Shown in pieces: positions 12,881-24,700 of a stretch of DNA of 64,000 nucleotides. Under the pieces are notes generated by a model. The model was not told where the DNA came from. It ran no database searches and was given only the letters and a program-made list of their open reading frames with translations. The translations under genes were made by a program, and so were the position numbers. The stretch is from NCBI RefSeq assembly GCF_019649055.1, contig NW_026570267.1, forward strand, positions 806,001 through 870,000, given 5' to 3'. How positions within the stretch are numbered: the stretch's first letter is position 1; each line of letters begins with the position of its first letter. The stretch comes from Paramacrobiotus metropolitanus (taxonomy: Eukaryota > Tardigrada > Eutardigrada > Parachela > Macrobiotidae).

Positions 12881-14010
12881 ATGGCCACTCTGCAAGCAGT
12901 CAAATTGGACCAAGCCCAGAAACAAAGTGCCATCACTCTCCAGGGTTCTGCTGCTCTTGTCGGGGATTATCTTTGTAAGAGGGTTCAGGAAGACTGGATT
13001 AACAATTCACATTAAAGTATTTCTGGTTGCGAATGTTTGAACGAAGTCCCGAAGGATATTTGGTCATTTGGTATATAATTTTTAATACGTACTGTACTTA
13101 CTGCTATGCTGTAAGTGTATACTTGTACGTAGGTGCAGGTAGTTCGTCGCCTCTGTAATAAGTGAAACAACAAAACATCGACTTGTAATCAGTAATATCA
13201 TGTTTTTGCAAATTTTAGATTGTGCTATCAACTCGATTCTCTACATGCGTGGTGTGTACCCGACGGAAATGTTCGAAAGTGTGCCGAAGTATGGAATGAG
13301 TATATTCGACGCCAAGGATGAAGAGCTAAAATCCTACCTTGAAAAAGTCATGAAATGGACCAAAGGTTTGCACTTTACACGACATGAACCGTAGTCGTAC
13401 CGAGTTCCAAACATGATTGCAGATTGCCTGCATGTTTTATGCAGATTGGATGATGGAGGAAAGTGTCACCGCGATTGTTCTGGTTATTATTAACCCCATC
13501 ACGAAAGACATCGTTGAACGTTGGCAGTTCAAGATTATGTGCGATCAGCAACATGCAGAAGAAAAGTAAGCGCAGTTTCTGAGAATGAATTAACGGTATG
13601 CCGTATTATTAATATTGTTATGAAGTAGATTCTTATGGTTAATGTTTTCGGATTTGCAACACGCCTTGAATAGAAACTATTGAATTTTTTATTATGAGAA
13701 TATTCTTCTACTCAGGACAGAAAAATCCGTTAGTGGAGCAAAGCCCGCGCCAACAATGGAGGAAATCCGACGCCAGATCGGATCCGTTTTAAAGCAGATT
13801 GTCGCCAGTGTTTCCATTCTTCCGGCTACCCCCCTGGATGCGATGAACACCTTTAATATCCTGGTCTACACGAAGGACAACCTGGATGTGCCGGCTGATT
13901 GGCAGGAGTCCAATCCCCACTTCATTCGCAATGCTCAACAGCTGCATTTCCGAAAAATTCATACGTCCGTTCACGAAGTGGACACTTGTGTTACGTACCG
14001 TTCTGAGTGA
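12881..14010 (+). CDS. MAD2L1: Mitotic spindle assembly checkpoint protein MAD2 (HORMA domain)
   Basis: Four exons: 12881-12974, 13219-13365, 13445-13565 and 13716-14010, giving 218 residues (human 205). The whole protein is one HORMA domain. Recognised segments are SAITLQGSAALVGDYL near the N-terminus, YCAINSILYMRGVYP across the first intron, then DIVERWQF, and the C-terminal FNILVYTKD, DVPADWQES and HEVDTCVTYR, which form the mobile safety belt that wraps MAD1 or CDC20. MAD2 at unattached kinetochores joins BUBR1, BUB3 and CDC20 in the mitotic checkpoint complex that inhibits the anaphase-promoting complex. The phases agree at all three junctions. MAD2L2/REV7 is unlikely given the strong agreement with MAD2L1 in the central strand and C-terminus. 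The exon 2 donor is gtttgc. PMPCA follows on the same strand about 940 bp later. Confidence 0.95.
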
Positions 14011-14954
14011 TCCGATTTTTACGGCGGTATTAATTCTGAGTAGTGAGTGAGTAGTGGGATATATCGAGATATAGTGGGGTATTGTAGTTTAGTTTTTTTA
14101 CAGTGGCTGGATGAACTGATGGCATGTGTTATTTGTCGGTTTACTGTTTACGTATTGGGTTTAATTTATTTGTGCTGAAGTTAAGCAATGAAGTATAAAC
14201 GGATGATACTAGAGATACGTGATATTGGATACGATAAATTTTGTGTCGCCTCGACTACTGTTGACCTGTTCGGTTTTCCTTCTGGAAACCGGCATAAACA
14301 GTAACAACAGATGTTGGCCTGTTGCTGTTACATAAAAATTTTGAAACAAAAAAATTGTTGAATGAATGTTGATGCACTAGTTGGAAATTGGATTACAACA
14401 GAAACCGTCAACTTGTAAAATTAACAAATATGTCAAACTGAAACTACGAATGACCGTATTCGTATATATACAGGCAATAATACTAACTACTCCCGCCAAC
14501 GTACAGAAATTGTAGCTATAAAATTATTGTTTTGCACAACTATCATAAAGTATAACTTAAGTATATGTGTTAAATTTGTTCTGAACGTACAGTAATAAAA
14601 GTTTAAAAACGATAAGTACGTAATCATAAGTTTCTGCTTTCTCCCTTACCGCACACTGCATTTCGGCTGTGGGTAAAATCTGTCTTGTGTGTAAAATAGC
14701 GCGGCGTAACGAGATGGAAGTGATCAAAAAGGGAACGCAAGCCCTCAGCGAAAAACTTCGCTGTTTCGAATTCAAGCAAAAATCACATCACGGTTTGCAC
14801 TTTGCATCAGCAAATTTTTGAAGTGTACAGTGTACTGAACAAAGCACTATACTTTTTCTAGTCTGATTAGGCGTTTTTATCAACTTTCTATTAATTAGTA
14901 AGTGTGTAGGTAAAAAGCAGTAATTGTAAGTGATATTTTCTTTGGACCTCAGTC
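14011..14954. other. Intergenic between MAD2L1 and PMPCA
   Basis: AT-rich sequence holding the MAD2L1 3' end and the PMPCA promoter. No other gene, RNA or repeat is recognisable. Confidence 0.45.
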
Positions 14955-17153
14955 ATGCACGCTGTACGACGCTCGTGTTGGAGATATTCTTTTCGAGCAT
15001 TCAGTACAAAAGTTCCCGGAGTACCAGGAGCCGCGAAACCCATACACGAGGTTCCTTTGTCGGAGGCATTGCCTGGTTTTCCTAAACCGTCTTTCGCTGT
15101 GGTAAATGAACGTGTCCAAAATCAGACACGGGTTACGACATTGAGCAATGGACTGCGAGTGGCATCACAACCAAAATTCGGACAATTCTGTACGATTGGG
15201 ACTGTGATCGACGCTGGATCTCGTTACGAGGTGGGTGTAATAGTTACTGCACTTAAATGGGAGCATACACTTTTATACAACTTGTACATGCGATTTTCCA
15301 GGTTGCCTATCCGAGCGGAATTTCTCATTTTCTCGAGAAAGTCGCCTTTCAGTCTACCAAAGAGTTTAGCGGGCGTGATGCCATCCTGCAGGAGCTCGAA
15401 AAGCATGGCGGAATTTGTGATTGTCAAGTTAGCCGAGAAACAGCTGTTTACGCTGTTTCAGTCGAAACGGATGGCTACGACGGAATTATTAGAATGCTTA
15501 ACGAAGTTACCAGGAGAATGCAGATATCCGACCCCGAAGTGAGTGTACTTCTTGGGCCTTTCGTTTGCTAAATGAAATTAATAATCCTTTAAATACGAAC
15601 GGAAATTCCATCGCAGCTGTATGTCTTTTCGCTTAATTTTTCTCGAATATTATCATTATCGCTTTTGTGGTTATGATTGATGATTAATATTCAGAGATGG
15701 CTTCTGTTTTTTTTTTAGTTGGCTGATGTGCGCCGAGCGGTGAAATTCGATTTAGACGATCAGCAAATCCGCCATGAGCAAGAACCTTTGATTATGGAAA
15801 TGATCCATGCTGTAAGTTCGGCGTTCGTGGTTTTGTTTGGCTAAATTACATTCCTTATTGCAAACTAAATTGCATATGTCTGTTTTACTTACTCTTTTAA
15901 GTATAGAGTTTTTGCCGTAAAATCCGCTCATATTTATAAATACTGGAGGGGTCGAGTTTACGATCAATTTACACATGTTATACTCTGTAGATAACGTCAA
16001 TTTGATATCGCAGATGTGTTTGCCACGGAAATTATTTTATATTATATTATTGAGCAGTGACTTTGTAAAATCAAAATGACTTCCCCATATTTGCAGGCGG
16101 CTTACCGGGAGAACACTCTTGGGTTGCCTCGTATTTGTCCGGCTGAAAATATCGAGAAAATCAGTCGAAATACAATTTTCACTTACTTATCTCAGTATTA
16201 TCATCCATCGCGAATGGTCATCGCGGCTGTGGGACTGGACCATGACGCTCTTGTTAAGAGCGTGGAGAAATATTTCTTACAAACTAAATCCATGTGGGAA
16301 GAGGATCCGAGCTTGCTCAGTCTTGACGCCATGAAATCTCCACCAGACCTCTCGCTTGCACAGTATACCGGCGGGGATATTAGAATTGAGAAAGATCTTT
16401 CCGATATTAGCATGGGACCAACACCCATACCCGAATTGGTGCATTTCGCACTGGGTTTCGAAAGCTGTTCATACAAAGACCCGGATTTTATTCCATTTTG
16501 TGTATTAAACATACTTATGGGTGGCGGTGGATCGTTTAGCGCCGGTGGCCCCGGAAAAGGAATGTATACCCGTTTGTACTTGAATGTTTTGAACCAGTAC
16601 CACTGGATGTTCAACGCGACAGCATACAACCATAGTTACGCTGATACAGGCTTGTTCTGTATCCATGCCAGTGCTGATCCAAAAATGGCATCAAACTTAG
16701 TTGATGTTATTGTTACTGAGTTTAGGAGGATGACCGGTCCAATAGAAGAGGTAAGGACTACACATTTTATAATCTTATATCTTTTTCGTATTGTATTTTC
16801 CTTGGTTGGAAGCAAATTGGGATATTATGCTACAGGAAGAACTGGATCGTGCCAAAATTCAGCTGTCATCTATGCTGATGATGAACTTGGAATCTCGACC
16901 GGTAATTTTCGAAGATATTGGCCGGCAAGTTTTGGCATACGGTCACAGAAAGCCATCCCGTCAGCTGGTCGACGAAATTAACAACGTCACCGAACACGAC
17001 ATTAGAAGAGTGGCCGAAAGGATGTTGAAATCCAAACCATCCGTTGCTGGATTGGGAGACGTGAAAGTATTGCCGAGCTACTCTACAATCGAGGCTCAAC
17101 TCTTTAAGCAGCCAGAAGTGAAGAAAGCTCGATCGTTTTCTCTTTTTGCTTGA
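14955..17153 (+). CDS. PMPCA: Mitochondrial processing peptidase subunit alpha
   Basis: Five exons: 14955-15230, 15302-15538, 15719-15811, 16097-16750 and 16836-17153. The total is 525 residues, the usual family length. With the beta subunit it removes targeting presequences from imported mitochondrial proteins. The N-terminus (MHAVRRSCWRYSFRAFSTK) is itself a typical basic, hydroxylated mitochondrial presequence. The M16 peptidase fold is intact, but the zinc motif HxxEH found in the beta subunit is HFLEK at residues 101-105, as expected for the non-catalytic alpha subunit. The alpha-specific glycine-rich loop GGGGSFSAGGPGKGM at about residues 344-358, needed for substrate binding, is complete. 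All introns are in phase 0. An AATAAA lies at 17413. Confidence 0.97.
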
Positions 17154-18794
17154 TACGGAATTGTTGCGTGGAATGACGTTTTTTTGTGTCATTAATTTTT
17201 TGAACAATTTTTTTAGATTTTGACGTTGATTTTTGAAAATTGTTATACCAACCTGGTGGATAATTATTTCCGAGCGGCAGATTTTTGTTCAAATGCAGAA
17301 ATTATGGCGTTAAACATGACTGCCCGAAAACAGTGCAAGGTGTCGTTGTCACAATGACAAAATGACAATCTAGTAGTGATTCGAAGCCTAAAATCTTCGA
17401 GGTTCTGTAAACAATAAATGTATAGTGCACGCACGTACTGAACTTCAAGGCATTATTCAGCAACGCTGTGCTCGTACCGCAGAAAAAGGGGGAAATGCAG
17501 CTGCCAGTGCAAACATGAAAAAGAGCCGGGGTCTGGTATACAAACTACAAAGTCACCAGTTCACCATAAAATTTTTTTGCTGTTCGTCTTTCGTCATCGT
17601 CCCTTACGCTGCTCCGCCTACGGCATACCGAATAGAATTGTACCGCCTCACTTGTACATGGGACACAGCAGTGTAGAAAAATTGCTACCGATACTGCGGT
17701 ACTGCCGGTACGTACATATACAGATATACTCGACCGGTCGATTTTTCAATGGTATCGTATATCGGTGCCTATTAAGGTTTGATGCTAGTAAAATTTTCAA
17801 AATAATAATTTATTTATGAAAGGTTTTGTCGGATATCATATTCCCCATGCGGTATGATGCTAGCTAATGATCGTAATTATTTGTTGAACGACTGCATGTC
17901 CCGTGAAAAAAGAAAGTCATGGATGGAGCGTTGAGTGGCACACACACTGCTGCCAGTGTGAGTGGCTCGGTCATACTCCGTGTATGTCTGTAATCAGATC
18001 AGGTCGGGTTGATCTGCGGAAACGCAGTAAAAACGTTTTTTCCCTGAGTGTAGATTAATTGCTTGCTCGCTTCTGTCTAGAATGGTATGCCTCGTGTTCT
18101 GAACAGTAATAATGGCTATCGTATGAAATGTTTTTCACTCTCCACTTGTGCCCATTGTTTAAGTCTGCCCGTGAAGCGAAACGTAAATGACTGCTGCAAA
18201 TTGGTCGCAATGGATGAATCATAGAACGGCTTTCAGACTATGTACGCATATAGCGGCTGTGCATCAAGTCATCAACTGGCATATGCATGGCTGAATTCAC
18301 TGTGAAGTGGTGAACAATCATCGTGCCTATCTGAAAATAAGTATACTTCTGCAAGAAAATTTATCGTTTAAATGTTTGTACCGCCACACGGTATACAGCG
18401 TTTCGTTCTTTGGCGGCACTGCCGAATGTGTTGACAGAGGGATGAATCGTACGGGATTTCTTGTAATCATACGAAGGTTGGTCAAAAATTCTTAATAATT
18501 CATTAAACCGCGATTGCACGTTTGATTGTGAAGTGTGTGCCGCGCAGCTGATTGTCACGTAAATGTTAGATTTCTGTATCAAGTGACTGGTGCATATATC
18601 AGCCCAGAAAATCTGTTGAGCAGTCGTGTGTTTTAAATAATCATGCGAATCGTTTCTGGTTTCAGATAGAGGATATCAAGATTTCATCGGGTTTTTGATT
18701 TTAACCAATAATTTGACCATTCCATCGTATTCCATGGTTTAAAACTGGCGAGTCGTTTTCTTGGGATCCCAGCATCATCCGTCAATTGTCTGTG
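17154..18794. other. Intergenic between PMPCA and p190RhoGAP
   Basis: About 1.6 kb. The first 260 bases are PMPCA 3' UTR up to a poly(A) signal at 17413. The rest contains short, random-looking frames and should include the p190RhoGAP promoter and 5' UTR. Nothing else is supported. Confidence 0.45.
17413..17418 (+). promoter_or_regulatory. Polyadenylation signal for PMPCA
   Basis: AATAAA 260 bases after the PMPCA stop codon, in AT-rich sequence, on the coding strand. Confidence 0.5.
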
Positions 18795-21700
18795 ATGACC
18801 AGTTTGAAATTCAGTCGCGGTGGTGGAGCGCAGGAGGCCCCGTCGAAAGCGTTCCATGTGGCTGTAATTGGGACATGTTCTAATGAGCCTATCGAAGAAC
18901 ATAACCATAAAGACCGTTCCAGCAATGAGCTTTATCGCTCACACGATACCATTCTATCCGAAACTGGCTCAGGAAAATCCTGCCTGTGTAATCGTTTTAT
19001 TCGTCCTGCTGAAGATGATTATCAGCCCACGGAACATGTCAGTGTGCTGAGTGCGGCCGATTTTTCTTCGCTTCCCATTAGTAATGACCACTTTCTGTAC
19101 TGGGGTGACGCCAGGAGGACCTCGGATGATGGGCATGACTGTGTGTTCACTGTGATAGAGCAGACGGAATTCATCGATGATTCCACGTTCCAGGTACCAC
19201 TGCTGAAATCTGAAACAGAATTCGCAAGTGCACAATTTGCACTGCTACTGAGTCACAGAAAAAAACCCAGTTGTTGGCGCTTTCATACAGATTTAAAATT
19301 ACATTAGTTTACAAGCTCACGGATGACATCTTCTTTTTCGTTGTTTGACTTCCAAAGAAGAAGACATTCATGCATCTGACGATTTGTGTAACGATTTTTA
19401 ATAGTAATTTTCAGCAGTATCATTAAAAAAAAGCTTACGTATTTGAAAACTGGTATTAATATAATAATATTACATTTTGGCAGTTAGTTTGAAGTACCAG
19501 ATTTGTTTACGGAAGCAGCGATTGAATTTTCTAATGAAGGCTTCAATATATGGAAAATAGTAAAGACAGTTATTCCATGGTCCCTACAAATTAATGTACT
19601 GAATCGTGATTAAAAAATATACACAAATTCAATTCCATTAGCCAACCTGAAAGCAAAAGACAAGTTTATTTCCCTTCTACAATGATCCGGGACAGACACA
19701 TCATTTATATTGGTATTATTTAATACTATTCATGTTTAACTGTTGCGAAACTATTTATATTTAACTGTTGTTGATCGAAACTATTTAAATCGCCTGGTTA
19801 AGTTGGTTGAAGTGTTTTGGTTTGTGTCTAAACATTTTACCCTAATTTTACCATTTTACGTGTCGATTTTATGTCGATAGGTCAGTTGTTTGAGCGGCTA
19901 TGGATTGTTCTGTCTTCAACGCCGAACAGTCAATTACTTGAGTTAGTGCAAATGCAGTAATGCACACTCTTTTTCGAAGATGACCGGTTTGTCAAGGTTC
20001 AAAATTCTCGCACGCGCTTTAATTACCGATAATGTTGGTTCGAAATAAAAAAAGTTGGTGAGTTTAATTTGTACGGACTGACGCCTGGGTCCTTTTATGA
20101 ACACATTCTGTTAATTGTAAGTTGTTCAGCTGTTGCTGATTGACGCATTGTGTCCGAATTGGTAGCAGATCCTTTTCATTGGTAAACATCAAGTAACCTG
20201 TCGCAAAATTTGTAGAAGAAAATTACTGACAAAATTCGTGTGTTAGGAGAATGCTTACTTGTCAGAAAGTTTGTGTTTTGTTGCTGAGAGCTACTCGAAA
20301 TAGATCTTGCTCTGCAGTTTTCCGTATGGCCTTGAGGTTTTGTCGATTGATTTATAAGCTGTCAAGACTCAAAAAATTGTGTTGTACTCTCGAAACATTA
20401 AGCAAACACTTTCGTATTTGCATCTTATTCATAAACGAACTCAGGTGCCGACTTAATTTGTCGCGTCCAAGAAAAGAATATTAAATGATATTCTGAAACG
20501 AAATGCATGTGCATATCCATAATTGAATTATTCGCTTCATTCAGGTGAAGAGCAGCGTCGGAATTATTTGTTCGAGTAGACGTTACAAAGGTTATCGTTT
20601 TTTGACGACTTGGATGCCAGTTTTATTGATCGTAGTTACAGTTTATGGAGCAACAATATCGTAAAATTTGCAGTATTCATATTGATTTATGTGTTCAATC
20701 GTAGACCGTAGCTGTGCCAACCAGGGGGCATAATTCGATAAGATACTTAGTCTGCAGGAATAATAATCACCAAGACTATAGTAGTGCAACTAGCGAATAT
20801 CAATAAATGATGAATGAACTATTTTGCGCGTAGATAGACATCACATATCATATCGTATGCGCGTCTTGAAATGCAAACAACTATTTGTGTAAACATCTGT
20901 GTGAAAGCAATGACTAGATTGAAATTTGAATGGAGTGATTGATAATTGACCCAGATCTTCCTGATTTCACTTGAATGGATTCTTGCTTTGCTTTGCAGTA
21001 TTATGGGTAAACTACGCCGCGTGATGGTGATTTGCACGCTTTGAATTAATCCTAATAAAGTCAATTTATTTTTACAGCCTTTTCGCACCGGCAGAGGAGA
21101 GCGAGATTATAAACGGCGTGCGACCAATCTTAAGCTGCATTCACCTGGAAAAATTCAGTATTTTGGAAAAAGTCAGTTGGGTGAGTATTGCAGTTTTAAT
21201 ATATTGATATGCTTTATTAGTTAACTGTGTTTTTTATGCAGCACGAGTATATCAAAATTTTAATCGCCAATCATCATCTCAGTTTTATTTTCTGTATAGT
21301 GGGATGTTGGCTGGTCCGCTTTATTACAGGCAATGGTTGTTTTTGCTATTTTTATATTTTTGTTGGTTTGATTGTAATAAGTATCAAACTATGCAATAAA
21401 TATTGTTGTCTGATGCTTGCTCAACTCTAAAATGAATAGTTAGGCGAAATAATTGAAGGGTTGAATGTTTATAGGTATCGAGAACGAATATCCCATGTTG
21501 CCGTTACCCGATGGACGTTTCAACGTTGACGGGTTTATTTGTTGCTTCGATGTCAGTCTGGCATCAAAAAAGCCTGTAAATCGGCAAGTGGAGAATGTTG
21601 TTCATCTACTGAATCAGATTGTACGCCAGAAGAAAGCCGCCGTCCTCGCCGTGACAAAAACTGATGACTGTGATCCTCTACTCCTAAACGAGGCGAATAA

Positions 21701-24700
21701 GCTTCTCCATCGCAAAGAACTAAAAGGTTGGATAATGGCAGTGGTGCTTGTGGCCTGGGCGAAATATATCCCAGATCATTTTTAAAGCGTTTAAGTCTGG
21801 AGAGAGAAAGAGAGCTATAACTGCATGGTGTGGGCCAAGCCGAGCCATCGATTGATTTGTTCCATAGTTTTTCACTTTTCACAACAGTCTGTGAGTATGT
21901 TGATATAGGTTGTGTGCATCTGGTGGAAACCTCAGCGTTGAAAAATGTTAATGTGGATGCTGCCTTTATGCTCTTGGCACAACTTATCGACCGCAACTCT
22001 GGCCATGCTCAGCTGATACGTTATCGTCTGCACAGCTACGAAGATGCCGCATCCATGAGGAAAGAACGCATGGATACCGCAGCGAAAGCCTATGAAGCTC
22101 TCGTTAAGTCCCAAGTTAAAGAGCGCCGCATGACTTGGCTGGAAGCTCTGAGAAAATTTGAAAACGATCAAGATTTCAAGTATGACTCGGATTTTGTACA
22201 AACTTGTTTTAAAAAAATCTTACATGAGGATTTTTTGGAAATCATTTTGCTGGTTTTAACGTAATCCTTACGCTGAAATTTTTTATTGTTAGTTCTTTAA
22301 TTGTATCAGTTAATAATTTATAGGTAGTATGCTTTACGGAAATGGTTTTGATGCAGTTGATGTTTTAACTTGTTAATTACGGTCAGAATCGTGATATTCT
22401 TTTTTCCCAGATTTTATTGCGAATTGTGGGGTACCGACTCAGCCAAGCGTATTTTCGACGGCTGCATGCGCCAATTACGTGATCGCGAAGCCAAAAACCG
22501 GCTAAATATTTACATTACACGGCTGGAGAGGATTTTTCATGAACTGCTGCCGTCATTGTCCCTTGTCAGCAACGGGTTGGTTTTGTGAAATTGTGGTTAT
22601 CTTTTACAGTTGGGAAGACAATGCAGACTTGTTTTTCGTTTTTTTCCCCACAGATGGCAGAGTTGTTTAGACTATCTACAGTCGCTGCCGGTCTATGATT
22701 CCTATTTTGTTGATCTCGATGGAGTTCGTGAAAATGTTGCTTCCGGGGTTGTTGGATTTCTTGATGATGATAGATTTTATGATATGGATGATGCACGAGT
22801 GCCGTCGCGGATACTCCGCACAACGGACGCTGAACGATGTTTCAACGTGTATGCCGACACTCTGAGACGGGAAGAGAGGCGGACGCGGTACATTAGCATA
22901 ATGACTAGTGCTCTCTGTGTGTGATAAATGTGTCTGTAAGTGGGTTGACAGAAAAAACACTTTGTGTTTACAGACTGCGCAGTCAGTTTATGGCCTTATT
23001 AAATGAGACACCATATGCCTTACCTGGACGCCCCTTTCGCGATACGCGCGTGTTTTTGACCAGTGAACCAGCGTTTACCGAGGAAATCAGTGAATTAAGT
23101 ACACAAGAAATGCAAGAAATTTACGAGAGTCACCAGGAAAAAGTCATTGAAGATGCCAAGGAGAACTTTATTGAGCTGTTATTGGAGAATATCGCTTTGT
23201 TTGTCGGTAAACAAGATAACCTTAAGCAGCGGAAGCGGAATAAAAAAGAATCAGAAAGCAAAGAAAGGGCGTCAAAAATAGCCAAGCACGAAGAGGATTT
23301 GAGTGAAATCGATCACGTCTTGCGCAGTGATAAGCGGTATCGGGCCATGGATTTATTAGGAATTAGAGGGAAGCTTATGTCTTCCTTGATGACCAGCTTA
23401 ACTTCGCCGGCGTCGGAGACGTGTGATGCACGATATGGTTGTTTTGATATTGCTGTGAGGACACATCTTGCACGGCGTGTGAAAACGTAAGTTTCGTGAA
23501 GTATTTTTGTGGAAACTCACAGAAATAGCCGGGATTTTTGGAGTCTTTTTAATATATACTGTTTTTCTCCATATAACATGGCTGTGAACGAAAGAGTTCT
23601 TTCTTCCTGCTTCTCCCTAATGAGAAAATCTACACAAACCCGATATAGGTTGCGTAACATCAATTTTATTAGCGGTAGAAAATCAAATTTGTTCTAATTT
23701 TTCTGTAGGCCGGAAACCCTGCCGGCATTTATCCAGTTTCCCGTACTAAAACCGCACTCCACCGTCGTGAAATTGCTGATCCTTGGGAAAAACGAACTAG
23801 CCGACAGCTTTGCGAGCCTAATACGGGTTAGTGACAAGAGGAGTAGAAATTTCTGTAGCTCCATAATGACGCTGTTTACGCCGCCAGCTAACCCTGTTGC
23901 ATCATTGTAAATTCCACTTTGTCCCGCTTGACAGACTGCGTGCGGTGATGGCGAACTACTCCTTGATGGCTGCTTTTACTCTATCGATTTCCGAATTATC
24001 AATGGTGATTTGGGCGCCCTGCACAACGCTTTCCAGACGGCTGATTTCCTCCCACATGGTACGGGTATTATTTTAAGTGGATTTGGCTTATTTACGGTAA
24101 TTATTGGCAATCTAATGGTTAGTTGTTTGTGTCGCAGGGTGCCTTTGTGTGTATGATTCCAAAGAGACATTCGAATACATAAGGGGCCACATGGAGAAGG
24201 CTCTAGTGAATGAACTGGGGCGGAAAGATAATGACCAGGAGAATACCTACATGAATGGTTCAACCAGTAGCATCATGACACCCTGCAATGGACTGTGCAC
24301 GGTACTGGTTTTCCAACCCCAGGACAATCTCAAGGAAACTGAAGTACAGCGGCTACGTGAGCGTGGTCAGGATTTGGGGGCTAAACTGCAGTGCGCCTTT
24401 GTGGAATTGGCACGGAACAGCAGTTGTGCACCCGTTCCGATCAATGCTGCGACTGCTCTCTTGAGTGGTGAACGGAAAGAAGATGTGCTGATGAGGCACT
24501 TGAAGATTTTGATTAGAGATATTCAAGTACGCTCCACTATTGCTCGCAGCATCATGGAGGGAATGCCTACTGTTGACCTCTTTGATTGTGATATAAGGTG
24601 AGTGTGTTTTGTGTAAGCGACGCGTGAGAAAGCCGAGATTTCGAGGAACTGAGGTTGACACACTTTCACCTTTTAATTCATGATTTCCGTTCGAGGTAAT

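Noticed and set aside
15224-15427. Minus-strand ORF over PMPCA exon 2, and similar long antisense ORFs at 16201-16629, 16866-17207, 21553-21996, 24353-24739, 25718-26110 and 36811-37146
   Set aside because: Each lies exactly opposite a well-supported exon, and none has its own motif or splice support.
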